Assembly: GCA_028822935.1 (NCBI GenBank)
Contig: JAPKCM010000016.1
Span: 1 to 64,000, forward strand
DNA from: Akkermansiaceae bacterium
GTDB taxonomy: Bacteria > Verrucomicrobiota > Verrucomicrobiia > Verrucomicrobiales > Akkermansiaceae
Reading direction: 5' to 3'
DNA length: 64,000 nucleotides
Part shown: one piece after another, positions 43,130-51,729 of the stretch
Layout of the letters: the number at the start of each line of letters is the position of its first letter
Position numbering within the stretch: the first letter of the stretch is position 1
The notes under the pieces: generated by a model
Databases searched by the model: none
Told to the model about the DNA's origin: nothing
Seen by the model: only the letters and a program-made list of their open reading frames with translations
Translations under genes and position numbers: made by a program

Positions 43130-44503
43130 ATGCCGACCCAGATTGGACTCATCTCCCTTGGCTGTGCCAAGAACCTCATCGACTCGGAAATCATGCTCGG
43201 CCATTTGCAGGCCGAGGGTATGACGCTTGTCCCTGACCCCGAGCTCGCCGATGCACTGATCATCAACACCTGTTCGTTCATCGATGTCGCCAAGGATGAA
43301 TCCGTCGGCACTATCATCGAGGCCGTCAATGCCCGTCAGAAAGACCCCGCTCGCGAGAAACAAAAGATCATCGTCGCCGGCTGCCTCTCCCAACGTTTTC
43401 AAAAAGACCTCCCTGGTCTTCTTCCGGAAGTCGACGCCTTTATCGGCCTCGACCAAATCACCGATGTCGCCTCCATTGTGCGAAAGACCCTCACCCGTGA
43501 TCTAGAAGACGATGGCTCGCTCGACACCGTCACGGCAAAGTCGCGCTACATCCCCGACTACACCACCCCCCGCTTCCGCCTCACGCCGAAGCACATGGCT
43601 TACATCAAGATCGCCGAGGGCTGCAATCACACCTGCTCTTTCTGCATCATCCCAAAAATCCGCGGACAACACCGCTCCCGCACCGAGGAATCGATCGTCA
43701 AGGAAGCGCAAGGTCTCATCGCCCAGGGCGTAAAGGAGATCAACCTCATCTCTCAGGACACGACCTACTTTGGCATGGATCGTTGGCAGGGCCTTGGAAA
43801 CCGTCCCAATCCCACCTCTGGCGTAAACTCGGAAAAAGGCGAATCCCTCGCCTCCCTCCTCCGCGCGCTCAATGCCATCGAGGGCGACTTCTGGATCCGC
43901 CTCCTCTACACCCACCCTGCGCATTGGTCCGACGAACTCATCCAAACAATTGCCGAGTGCCCCAAAGTGGCCCGCTACGTGGACATCCCACTGCAGCACA
44001 TCTCCGACCACATGCTCAAGGAGATGAACCGCAAGACCGATGGTCAATATATCCGCGATCTCCTCGATCGCATGCGCGCCGGCATTCCCAACCTTTCGAT
44101 CCGCACCACCTTCATCACCGGGTTCCCCGGTGAAACCGACGCCGATCACAAAGAACTCTTGGAGTTCATCAAGACCTTCAAATTTGAGCGCTGTGGCATC
44201 TTCCAATATTCCAAGGAAGAAGGAACGCGCGCCTACAAAAAAGACGATCACATCCACCACGCCACCAAGAAAAAACGCCATCGCGAGCTTTCCACGGCCA
44301 TCGATGCAGTCGCCCAGGATGTCAACGAACGCCAGCTCGACAAGAAGCTCCGCGTCCTCGTCGAAGAAGAAGGGACCGCCCGCTCGATGTGGGACGCACC
44401 CGACATCGACGGCCGCATCTTCGTGCCCATCGACTCAGAAGTGGGCGAATTCTACGATGTTACCGTAACCGATCACCGCGGCTACGACCTCATCGCGAAG
44501 TAA
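43130..44503 (+). CDS. rimO: ribosomal protein S12 methylthiotransferase
   Basis: 457 residues. The N-terminal MTTase domain has three cluster cysteines (SLGCAKNLIDSE; IINTCSFIDVAKDES; IVAGCLSQRF). The radical-SAM motif is EGCNHTCSFCIIPKIRGQHRSR. The C-terminal TRAM domain ends DVTVTDHRGYDL. RimO-type sequence choices (SLGCAKNLIDSE, SRTEESIVKEAQ, GFPGETDADH) set it apart from MiaB. It attaches a methylthio group to an aspartate of S12, using two iron-sulfur clusters and SAM. A 15-residue insertion (GNRPNPTSGVNSEKG) lies after the QDTTYFGMD motif. It stands alone. Confidence 0.95.
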   Translation: MPTQIGLISLGCAKNLIDSEIMLGHLQAEGMTLVPDPELADALIINTCSFIDVAKDESVGTIIEAVNARQKDPAREKQKIIVAGCLSQRFQKDLPGLLPEVDAFIGLDQITDVASIVRKTLTRDLEDDGSLDTVTAKSRYIPDYTTPRFRLTPKHMAYIKIAEGCNHTCSFCIIPKIRGQHRSRTEESIVKEAQGLIAQGVKEINLISQDTTYFGMDRWQGLGNRPNPTSGVNSEKGESLASLLRALNAIEGDFWIRLLYTHPAHWSDELIQTIAECPKVARYVDIPLQHISDHMLKEMNRKTDGQYIRDLLDRMRAGIPNLSIRTTFITGFPGETDADHKELLEFIKTFKFERCGIFQYSKEEGTRAYKKDDHIHHATKKKRHRELSTAIDAVAQDVNERQLDKKLRVLVEEEGTARSMWDAPDIDGRIFVPIDSEVGEFYDVTVTDHRGYDLIAK

Positions 44504-44652
44504 TTTACCCCCCCAAACGGGGCAAACCAACGTAGCGAAGGGTGAAATGCCCTTGAGCGCAAAGCAAAGCGTCGCCCTGTAAATTCAGGCAAAGAAGCTA
44601 CAATGCCCTGAAGGGGCGATCTAATTACTGCCCCCCTTTCAAGCGGCAACCT
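44504..44652. repeat. probable intergenic repeat unit
   Basis: 149 bases with no gene. The stretch AACGGGGCAAACCAACGTAG through ATGCCCTGAAGGGGCGATCT contains nested small inverted arms (CCTG/CAGG at about 44577-44592, GCCC/GGGC at about 44605-44617) and has the look of a REP/BIME-type unit. No second full copy lies in this window, so repeat status is inferred from its style only. Confidence 0.35.
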
Positions 44653-44937
44653 CTAATCAATCAGGTTATCAAGACGCTGGGCCATCTCGATATCCTCTGT
44701 CGTCACCCCACCATCATCGGTCGTGGTAAGAGTCAAAGTCACCACAGAGTAGCTCACATTGATCTCGGGATGATGCTGCGCCTCTTCGGCGAGATCAGCG
44801 ACCGTGTTCACGAATTCAATCGCTTCCTCAAAGTTTTCAAACTCCACGCTCCGGACAATCGTGAAATCTTGGACGTCCCAGTCAGGACAATTTTTGAGGG
44901 CATCATCGAGTTCGTTTTCGTCAAGTAGATCGGACAT
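44653..44937 (-). CDS. 4a-hydroxytetrahydrobiopterin dehydratase (pterin-4-alpha-carbinolamine dehydratase)
   Basis: 94 residues from ATG 44937. The track ORF starts 71 codons upstream in sequence with no family resemblance that overlaps the divergent lipoprotein gene. The catalytic motif is AEEAQHHPEINVSYSVVTLTLTTTDDGGVTTEDIEMAQRLD, with the conserved H-H-P-E, the following N and Y, and the late T-x-x-D. The enzyme recycles oxidised pterin cofactor, usually for aromatic amino acid hydroxylases. No hydroxylase gene is in the window. It is divergent from the lipoprotein at 45083. Confidence 0.93.
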   Translation of the reverse strand: MSDLLDENELDDALKNCPDWDVQDFTIVRSVEFENFEEAIEFVNTVADLAEEAQHHPEINVSYSVVTLTLTTTDDGGVTTEDIEMAQRLDNLID

Positions 44938-45082
44938 AGTCGTTGGAGAAGGCACAGAAAGTTTGGCGATGAGATCTTCCTCTTGGCAAGACTCTTTCGA
45001 CGATGAGGAAAACTTTTCCTTCCGATTCATTTGAATCCTCTCGATCATCGAGTATCTTAAAATCTTTAACCGTTTATTCGCC

Positions 45083-45568
45083 GTGAAACTGATCCTCCTC
45101 CCCCTTCTTTCCGCTGCCGTATTCATTTTCGCCAGTTGCGCCTCGAGCACGCCTCAAACCCGCATTGAGCAAAATCCCGTCATTTTCGAGAAAATCCCTG
45201 ATTCTCAACGCAGCATGGTGGAATCCGGGCGCATCAAAAATGGCATGAACAAGGACGCTGTCTTTATCGCTTGGGGAAAACCCGACGGAGTGGCCGAGGG
45301 CGAATCTGATAAAAAACGCTTCGAACGATGGACCTACACCAGTCTCAGCCCCGTTTATTCCACAAATTTCCACGGCGGTTATGGAGAAGGCGGCTATGGC
45401 CGTTATTCCCCCTACGACTCTCCTTTCCCCTATCGCGGGGGCTACGGCCGAAGAGGATATCGCTACGGATACGGCCAGACCATCGAGTACGTCCCCGTTC
45501 CCTCCGCCACCGTTGATTTCCAAAATGGCCGCGTGACCAAGTGGCAGAGCGGTCGCCTGTCAAACTAG
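45083..45568 (+). CDS. small Gly/Tyr-rich lipoprotein
   Basis: 161 residues from GTG 45083. The lipobox is FASC after a hydrophobic stretch (LILLPLLSAAVFIFASC), so the mature N-terminus should be a lipidated cysteine. Residues about 45-75 (GRIKNGMNKDAVFIAWGKPDGVAEG) resemble the BamE/OmlA-type 'GMxKxxVxxxxGxPD' repeat. A tyrosine- and glycine-rich segment follows (GGYGEGGYGRYSPY; YRGGYGRRGYRYGYG), then a short strand-like end. It is probably an outer-membrane or periplasmic-face lipoprotein of unknown role, 88 bases ahead of mutS. Confidence 0.82.
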   Translation: MKLILLPLLSAAVFIFASCASSTPQTRIEQNPVIFEKIPDSQRSMVESGRIKNGMNKDAVFIAWGKPDGVAEGESDKKRFERWTYTSLSPVYSTNFHGGYGEGGYGRYSPYDSPFPYRGGYGRRGYRYGYGQTIEYVPVPSATVDFQNGRVTKWQSGRLSN

Positions 45569-45656
45569 CCCCTTTCCCTGGGAAAGGGAAAAGTTCCCGC
45601 CTGAATCGCCTTTCCCCTTCCCCTTTCCGGTCGAGCTTCGTTTACTCCCGCCAGTA

Positions 45657-48161
45657 ATGGCAGCAGGCGAAAAGAAGCTCACTCCGATGATGGCCCAATA
45701 TCAGGCCATGCGGAGATCGCTGCCCGAGGATATCCTTCTCCTCTACCGGCTCGGCGATTTCTACGAAATGTTCTTCGACGACGCCAAGATTGCCGCCGGC
45801 ATTCTCAACGTCGCCCTCACCAAGCGCCACGACATCCCCATGTGCGGCGTCCCCCATCACGCGGCGCAAGGCTACATTGCCAAGCTCATCAGAGCGAACA
45901 AGCGCGTCGCCATCGCGGAACAAACCAGCGAACCGGTCGCCGGAAAACTCGTCGACCGCGAGATCGCCCAAATCATTTCCGCTGGCACTGTCGATGACCT
46001 CACCCTCCTCGATGACACTCGCCACAACTATCTCGCCGCAGTCTTCCACGGAGGCACCACCAAAAAACCGTGCTACGGCCTCGCCTGTGCCGATCACACC
46101 ACGGGCGCTTTCACCGTCGCGGAATTCCCTAACCTCCAGCTTCTCGAAGACGAACTCACCCGCCTCTCTCCCTCCGAACTCCTCATTTCCGATGAACAGG
46201 TTCAGGAACTGGGCGGATTGAAGAACTACCAACCCTACGACGGTTACGCCTTCATTCAGGAGCAGGCGCTCCACACTTTAAAAGATCATTTCAAAGTGCA
46301 GTCCCTCGACGGCTTTGGCTGCTCCGATATGCCCGGCGCAATCGCTGCTGCTGGAGGAGTCCTCCACTACCTCACCTATCAGCTGCGTCGAAATTGCGCC
46401 CACCTCCGTACTCTCTCGGTCCGCAATGCCTCCGACCATGTGCTCATCGACACCGCCTCGCAGGCCAATCTCGACCTCGTCGAATCCCGTTCCGGAAAAC
46501 AGCACACCCTCGTTGGCGTCCTCGATCGCACTTCCACTCCAATGGGAGCCCGCAAGCTCCGCGACTGGATTCTCCATCCCCTCCGTGACCTCGCCACCCT
46601 CACCGGCCGACTAGACCTTGTCGATTCCCTCCTCGCCGAGCCCTATGTCCTGACCAAGCTCCGCGACACCCTCAAGAACATCCGCGATATCGAGCGCACC
46701 ACCGGCCGACTTTCCCAGGGCTCAGGAAATGGCCGTGACCTTAAGTCCCTCCAGACCTCTCTCGAACACATCCCCAACCTCAAAGCCGACCTCTCAGCCG
46801 TGGCCGCGACCTCCGGTCGCGTAGCCAACCTCCGATCCCAGCTCCTCTCCTCCATTCAAGAATTCCCCGAACTCGTCCAGTTTCTCCAGGATGCTCTCGT
46901 TGAGGAACCACCCGCCCTACTCAAGGACGGCGGACTCATCCGCGATGGACACAGCGAGGCCCTCGATGAACTCCGTTCCGCCTCCCGCGATGGAAAACAG
47001 TGGATCGCGGAACTCCAGCAATCCGAGCGCAAGCGCACTGGAATCGACACTCTTAAAATCAAGTTCAACAACGTCTTCGGCTACTTCATCGAGATCACCA
47101 AATCAAAGGCCGACCAAGCCCCCGATGACTACCAGCGCAAGCAGACGATGGCCAACGCCGAGCGCTTCATCACACCCGGCCTGAAGGAAGTGGAAGGCAA
47201 AGTCCTCGGAGCCGATGACCGAGCCAAGGCCCTCGAATACGACGAGTTCATCAAACTCCGCTCCCACGTCACCGACCACCTCGTCCCCCTTCAAACGACC
47301 GCCGACGCCCTCGCTACGCTCGACGTCCTCATCAGCTTCGCGGAAACAGCACAGCTTTACCAGCACACCCGCCCCGTCTTGGATGAGTCCTGTCATCTCC
47401 AAATTGTCAACGGCCGCCACCCCGTTCTGGAGCAAACTCTCGTCGATGAAAAGTTCGTCCCAAACGACACCCTCATCGATCCCGTAGACTCCCGTCTCCA
47501 AATCCTCACCGGCCCCAACATGGCCGGTAAATCGACCTACATTCGCCAGATCGCCCTCGTCACCCTCATGGCCCAGATCGGTGCCTACGTCCCTGCTGAG
47601 CACGCCCACATCGGCCTCACCGACCGTATTTTCTGCCGCGTCGGAGCCTCCGATGATCTCGCCAAAGGCCAATCCACCTTCATGGTCGAGATGAATGAGA
47701 CCGCCCTCATCGTCAATAACGCAACCGAAAAGAGCCTCGTCATCCTCGATGAAATTGGCCGCGGCACCGCTACCTTCGATGGCCTCTCCATCGCGTGGTC
47801 CGTCGCCGAGCACCTCCACGATGAGGTCCGATGCCGCACCCTCTTTGCCACTCACTACCACGAACTCTGCGCCCTCTCCGAATCCAAGGACGCCGTCGCT
47901 AACTTCAACGTCGCCGTGCGAGAGTGGAACGAAGACATTATCTTCCTCCGCAAGATCCTCCCCGGCCCAGCCGATAAATCCTACGGCATCCAGGTCGCAA
48001 GACTCGCCGGCCTCCCAAAACCCATCCTCGACCGCGCCAAGGAAATCCTCAGCCACCTCGAGATGACCTCTTCAAAACCCACCAAGGAGAAAAAAGGCAC
48101 CCCAAAGGCCAGGAAAACCCTCCCCGAAACCGACTCCCCCCAGATGGATCTCTTCGGCTAG
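45657..48161 (+). CDS. mutS: DNA mismatch repair protein MutS
   Basis: 834 residues, normal for MutS1. The mismatch-reading motif is in domain I (YRLGDFYEMFFDDA, with the Phe-x-Glu). The domain II-V order is complete, with the clamp region (FNNVFGYFIEITKSK). The ATPase has Walker A LTGPNMAGKSTYIRQIALV, Walker B LVILDEIGRGTATFDGLSIAW and the FATHYHEL motif. The C-terminus is a short lysine-rich tail ending QMDLFG, a sliding-clamp-binding-like motif (QxDLF). It starts mismatch repair with MutL, which is not in the window. Start ATG 45657 gives KKLTPMMAQYQAMR, as in homologues. Confidence 0.97.
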   Translation: MAAGEKKLTPMMAQYQAMRRSLPEDILLLYRLGDFYEMFFDDAKIAAGILNVALTKRHDIPMCGVPHHAAQGYIAKLIRANKRVAIAEQTSEPVAGKLVDREIAQIISAGTVDDLTLLDDTRHNYLAAVFHGGTTKKPCYGLACADHTTGAFTVAEFPNLQLLEDELTRLSPSELLISDEQVQELGGLKNYQPYDGYAFIQEQALHTLKDHFKVQSLDGFGCSDMPGAIAAAGGVLHYLTYQLRRNCAHLRTLSVRNASDHVLIDTASQANLDLVESRSGKQHTLVGVLDRTSTPMGARKLRDWILHPLRDLATLTGRLDLVDSLLAEPYVLTKLRDTLKNIRDIERTTGRLSQGSGNGRDLKSLQTSLEHIPNLKADLSAVAATSGRVANLRSQLLSSIQEFPELVQFLQDALVEEPPALLKDGGLIRDGHSEALDELRSASRDGKQWIAELQQSERKRTGIDTLKIKFNNVFGYFIEITKSKADQAPDDYQRKQTMANAERFITPGLKEVEGKVLGADDRAKALEYDEFIKLRSHVTDHLVPLQTTADALATLDVLISFAETAQLYQHTRPVLDESCHLQIVNGRHPVLEQTLVDEKFVPNDTLIDPVDSRLQILTGPNMAGKSTYIRQIALVTLMAQIGAYVPAEHAHIGLTDRIFCRVGASDDLAKGQSTFMVEMNETALIVNNATEKSLVILDEIGRGTATFDGLSIAWSVAEHLHDEVRCRTLFATHYHELCALSESKDAVANFNVAVREWNEDIIFLRKILPGPADKSYGIQVARLAGLPKPILDRAKEILSHLEMTSSKPTKEKKGTPKARKTLPETDSPQMDLFG

Positions 48162-48302
48162 ATGAAGCTCGAAGAGCGAAGGCGGAAGTCTCCTCTCTCC
48201 AGCCACAACGCGGCGACCTAACATAGAGCGACCCTCCAGGCCTCAGAAAACAAACCCTGCCTTGTGTCTAAAACCCCAAGCAACGCCCAGCTTTTGGTTC
48301 TC

Positions 48303-49157
48303 TCAAAATCGGTATACCTTCACTCCCTTATAGGAATCCGGCACCTCTCCCCCGATCGCCACCACCGTCGCAAGCCCATCCGCTAACCAGGCCTCGGGCG
48401 CTTCCACCGCCACCACCTTCTTCGGCGGCGGACTCTCACCTGTCCGCGGATCGATCAAATGATTCGCCACTGACGTCGCACTCAACCGTTCCCCACTCCC
48501 GCTCGACACCGCCAGAGCGTTACTTACTGAAATCGTTTTCCCTACCACTTCGACGTCCCACGCTTTCTTCCCCACCACGCGATATTCTCCAAAGTTCACC
48601 AAGGCAGAATTCACCTTTCCCTCAAGATATCCCGCCACCAAATCCGTCGCATATCCTTGCGCAATTGCGTTCAGGCTGATGCTCATTCCTTCGATTTGAA
48701 ACGCCGTGGTCAACTGGGTCACCTCCACTTTGGAAAAATCAACCAACTCCTTTTTTTTCGCAGCATCTTCCCGCGGCGGAGTCCGCCCTTCGGCATATTC
48801 TTTCTTTAGCCACTCGTAATAGGAACGAATCGATGGATCGAAGAGCCCATCAGTTTCCTCGTAAAGTTGCTTCGCTAGAAGAATAATTTCCTTGAGCAAC
48901 ATCGCCTCGGAAATCCTGCCATCACGATTCAGCTGGCTGATACTCGAATTTTCATCCCACAGCGAAGTTGCCCGCTCCACCTTGCGGGCCTTCTCCAATC
49001 CTTCCTGCCCCAGTTTTTGCGCCTCATCATCATCGATCCCTCGAAAACGAATCGACACCGGGATCCCAAACATCACTCCCCGCCAAATCGCTTCGCTCTC
49101 TTTCTTCCCACAGCTTACCAGCCCTCCGAGCATCCAAAGCGCATGTCGGCGCTTCAT
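48303..49157 (-). CDS. FAD:protein FMN transferase (ApbE family)
   Basis: 284 residues, short for ApbE (about 330). The N-terminus (HALWMLGGLVSCGKK) looks like a lipoprotein signal with Cys16, as in many periplasmic ApbE proteins. Family motifs: LFDPSIRSYYEW, MSISLNAIAQGYATDLVAGYL, SALVNFGEYRVVG (normally N-x-G-G-D), SSGSGERLSATSVANHLIDPRTGESPP, and AWLADGLATVVAIGG. The metal-binding HLIDPRTG and A-D-x-L-A-T are intact. It transfers FMN from FAD to a Thr or Ser of target proteins, and the FMN-binding protein two genes upstream is the obvious target. Last gene of the operon; start overlaps the PepSY stop as ATGA. Confidence 0.9.
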   Translation of the reverse strand: MKRRHALWMLGGLVSCGKKESEAIWRGVMFGIPVSIRFRGIDDDEAQKLGQEGLEKARKVERATSLWDENSSISQLNRDGRISEAMLLKEIILLAKQLYEETDGLFDPSIRSYYEWLKKEYAEGRTPPREDAAKKKELVDFSKVEVTQLTTAFQIEGMSISLNAIAQGYATDLVAGYLEGKVNSALVNFGEYRVVGKKAWDVEVVGKTISVSNALAVSSGSGERLSATSVANHLIDPRTGESPPPKKVVAVEAPEAWLADGLATVVAIGGEVPDSYKGVKVYRF

Positions 49158-49894
49158 GGCTTACGTTTAGGAAAAAGACGAAGTCCCAGAATGGTCAAAA
49201 CGATCACACTGATTGCCGCAAGATCGGTAAGAAGCGTCCCGCGTAATCCAAAAAGTTTCCCTGAATGCGCATCCAGAATCACCCGCGAAAGCGGCATCGC
49301 ATTGCGAGTTCTAATGGCCGATTCCAACTCGTCTCTCGCCCCATCCTCAAGAAGCGAAAGCGAAGTAGTCGACAATAAAATCTCGGCTTCTTCAAAACTC
49401 AAAAAGTCATCCGAAAAACGATAAGTTTCACCAGCAGATCGAAGCACGAGTTGCTGACCTTCAACTCCAACCCCCTCCACCGGAAGAGGCGGCAGCGAGA
49501 GTTCATCGAGATCGAGTTCCATTTCGCCAGAACCATTCACAATCGCGACTCGCTCATCCGTCGCAATGACGAGACGATTCTTCACCGCCACCCCACCGAC
49601 CAGATTTCCATTCAGTTGCAGATCCTCGTGATCGAGAAAGAGCAACTTTCCCCACTGACTCACTTTCCGGTCTCCTACCTGGATCCCTCTCGGATCTCCC
49701 TCAGGGACTTGATTATATTTTTTCAAGATCCACCCCGTTGAAACCTCGGACTCATTGAGCCCCAAAAACGCCGCATGATTCAAAAGGAGTCCACTAATCG
49801 ACAACCACAAGAGAGGAATCGCCGCGACAAGCCCCAACCAACGATGCCAGCTACGGGCATTGCGGCGTCGACGTTTCAGGGTGGGCTCGGTCAT
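49154..49894 (-). CDS. PepSY-associated membrane protein
   Basis: 246 residues. An N-terminal helix typical of PepSY-TM proteins (WHRWLGLVAAIPLLWLSISGLLLNHA) and a C-terminal helix (LLTDLAAISVIVLTILGLRLF) flank a periplasmic region of about 170 residues. The latter includes RVILDAHSGKLFGLRGTLL, the PepSY-like end that precedes the second helix. Such proteins often act as electron carriers or reductases linked to extracytoplasmic flavins and iron. It overlaps its neighbours on both sides by four bases and sits between the FMN-binding and ApbE genes, so a flavin-based transfer role is a reasonable inference. No haem-ligand histidine pair is obvious. Confidence 0.85.
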   Translation of the reverse strand: MTEPTLKRRRRNARSWHRWLGLVAAIPLLWLSISGLLLNHAAFLGLNESEVSTGWILKKYNQVPEGDPRGIQVGDRKVSQWGKLLFLDHEDLQLNGNLVGGVAVKNRLVIATDERVAIVNGSGEMELDLDELSLPPLPVEGVGVEGQQLVLRSAGETYRFSDDFLSFEEAEILLSTTSLSLLEDGARDELESAIRTRNAMPLSRVILDAHSGKLFGLRGTLLTDLAAISVIVLTILGLRLFPKRKP

Positions 49895-50415
49895 TTGATG
49901 GAGTCGAGATACAAAGCAAGACGAGCGAGTTTAGTCAAGGCGCGCACCGAAAGAGTAGCCCCCGCAATATTTTTCACAGGCCGACTCAATTGATTTCCTC
50001 CTTTAAGCTGCGCTCCTTCAAGCTGTTTCGTGAAAGCCGGCCTCGCCACCTCCCAGCCGTGGGTCTCACGATAAACGAGAACCTTGACCGTCGAAATCTT
50101 TCCTCCAGACACCACGTATCCCGTCGTGATGTATTCCGCTTTGCCGATTTCCTCCAAAATGAAAGCGGTCTTTTTTCCCACGGACCAATACCGGATCGAA
50201 GTCGTCTTATAACGCTTCCCCAGAATCGCGCGCACCGTTTTTTGCTGAGTCGCATTCAGCGCGATCGCCTTGGCCGCTGGAATCTCCCCCAAATTTCCGC
50301 CGATAAAATCGGAGGGCTTTTGGTAAACTCGCTCAGCCGAGAAAGCGCTCCCCCCGGAAAGGAGGAGCGCAGTCACGAAAAAGAGCGACCGCAGCTTAGA
50401 AGCTGTAGCCGACAC
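49891..50415 (-). CDS. secreted FMN-binding domain protein
   Basis: 174 residues from GTG 50415, chosen because it gives a clean signal peptide (SATASKLRSLFFVTALLLSGGSAFSA). The track start at 50493 would lie 78 bases further inside the porin gene. The FMN-binding domain is small: EYITTGYVVSGGKISTVKVLVYRETHGWEV, then NIAGATLSVRALTKLARLAL. The S/A-G-A-T-x-S motif is the site where ApbE attaches FMN to the threonine. Here the usual serine before GAT is alanine. With the PepSY protein and ApbE this forms a three-gene extracytoplasmic flavin electron-transfer set. The exact start is uncertain. Confidence 0.82.
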   Translation of the reverse strand: MSATASKLRSLFFVTALLLSGGSAFSAERVYQKPSDFIGGNLGEIPAAKAIALNATQQKTVRAILGKRYKTTSIRYWSVGKKTAFILEEIGKAEYITTGYVVSGGKISTVKVLVYRETHGWEVARPAFTKQLEGAQLKGGNQLSRPVKNIAGATLSVRALTKLARLALYLDSIK

Positions 50416-51637
50416 CAAAATTGAGAGTATTATTATCGGATTTCCCATCTTGCTTGAGAACATTGTAGTCAGCCTTGATGACGACATTGTCAATCGGCCA
50501 GTAGTTTACACCTGCGGTGTATTCATCGACTTCCTTGCGAGTTCCCGAAGCATATTCATAGCTGCTATAACGTCCAAAGACTCCAACCTTACTGCCATTT
50601 TCGAAACTCCAACTGTAAGAAGGCTCCACGAAGTAACCCCACTGGCTGTCAGCATCTGCTGCCTCGAAAGAAGCTCCATCAATCTCCCAATGAGAAACGA
50701 GAGCGCGAATGGCAAATCCTCCTGAGTTATATTGTGCTGCAGCACCGAGCAAGAGAGCCGAATTATCTTCCGCACTGCCACTTGCGATATCGCTCTGGAA
50801 GTTTGCGAACCCGCTCACACTCAGGCCATTTCCACCAGCGTAGCGAACCCGGGCAGAAGCCGCCCAATTCGTCGCATCCGCTTCCGCTACCTTCTGGCGA
50901 CCCGAACGAATGCTGAAGGCTTTTGAACCTGCGGTCGGAACATCTAGTCCCGAGTGGACGCCGAAATCAAATCCGAGCCCGCTATCGAAGTTCTTACTTA
51001 CCGAAGCACCTCCCTCCCACCATGTCGTGGGGATGATGTTCTTTTCAACGTTGTTCCGCTCAACTCCATAAAAGGTATTGGGCTCGTGAGTCTCGTTGAG
51101 AAGCCCAAGTGGAAGGAGATAGACACCTGCCTTTGCACTCAATCCCTGATCGAGATCGAACTCGATGTAAGCCTGCTCCAACTCGACTTCACCGGGCTTC
51201 CCGTTTCCGGAAAGGGAGTGCTCTAGTTCGAACTCCGAGAAGAATTTAATCCGATCGTTGAAGCGGTGATTCAAGAAAAGCACCCAGCGATGAAAATCGA
51301 TCTGATCCTTATCCCCCGTGTTTAGGTGAAGCTCACCGTATCCTCCGATCGTCGTTTTTTCATACCAACGACTCCCTCCTGGATTTCCAAGGAAGGCGTT
51401 ATCGATGCTGCTTCCCCCGGAAGGAGCAGCCACCACCGATGAACGAGGCCCCGAAGACTCGGGCATCGAAATGGTTTCCTGTTTTGGGGGTTTCAATGGC
51501 CCATACTTGGACTCATATTTCTGAAGTTTGTTCTCCAGTGACTCGAATCGAGCAGCAAGTTCTTCCAATGTGACACCGGAGGCCGACGAGGCAGCCAATC
51601 CGATGACAAGAGCAGACAGTGTATGTTTAAATCTCAT
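50396..51637 (-). CDS. outer-membrane porin (phosphate-selective porin O/P-like)
   Basis: 413 residues. A signal peptide (KHTLSALVIGLAASSASG) is followed by a short coiled coil (LEELAARFESLENKLQKYESKYG), the typical trimer-forming stalk of porins in this group. A beta-barrel follows with alternating strands, such as WVLFLNHRFNDRIKFFSEFELEHS and AGVYLLPLGLLNETHEPNTFYGVER. It ends in a terminal phenylalanine (LNFGVGYSF), the Bam recognition signal. It is the first gene of the operon with the FMN-binding, PepSY and ApbE genes and has a 19-bp palindrome 15 bases upstream. The solute is not known. Its regulation and neighbours favour iron or a similar metal (inference). Confidence 0.88.
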   Translation of the reverse strand: MRFKHTLSALVIGLAASSASGVTLEELAARFESLENKLQKYESKYGPLKPPKQETISMPESSGPRSSVVAAPSGGSSIDNAFLGNPGGSRWYEKTTIGGYGELHLNTGDKDQIDFHRWVLFLNHRFNDRIKFFSEFELEHSLSGNGKPGEVELEQAYIEFDLDQGLSAKAGVYLLPLGLLNETHEPNTFYGVERNNVEKNIIPTTWWEGGASVSKNFDSGLGFDFGVHSGLDVPTAGSKAFSIRSGRQKVAEADATNWAASARVRYAGGNGLSVSGFANFQSDIASGSAEDNSALLLGAAAQYNSGGFAIRALVSHWEIDGASFEAADADSQWGYFVEPSYSWSFENGSKVGVFGRYSSYEYASGTRKEVDEYTAGVNYWPIDNVVIKADYNVLKQDGKSDNNTLNFGVGYSF

Positions 51638-51651
51638 GTCGCGCTCTTATT

Positions 51652-51670
51652 ATTGCGACTGCGTCTCAAT
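51652..51670 (-). promoter_or_regulatory. Fur-box-like 19-bp palindrome upstream of the porin-FMN-PepSY-ApbE operon
   Basis: ATTGCGACT-G-CGTCTCAAT is a 9-1-9 imperfect palindrome, and the arms match in 7 of 9 positions. The size and symmetry are those of a Fur-type operator. On the minus strand it lies between TTGCTA and TAATAA, about 17 bases apart (a usable -35/-10 pair), and ends 15 bases before the porin ATG, so binding would block transcription. Fur is the best candidate because the operon is iron/redox-like, but the regulator is not proven. Confidence 0.5.
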
Positions 51671-51729
51671 AGCAATAACTTTCTGCTCGTTTTTTCTTTT
51701 TTTATAAACCCTTAGATGTAGGTGTGTAT

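Noticed and set aside
45569-45605. CCCTTTCC-CTG-GGAAAGGG hairpin after the lipoprotein gene
   Set aside because: Perfect stem, but purine/pyrimidine-rich, low-complexity and with no T run. Not strong enough to call a terminator.
47103-48056. Minus-strand ORF of 317 aa inside mutS
   Set aside because: Shadow of mutS, with low-complexity D/E/G/V composition.
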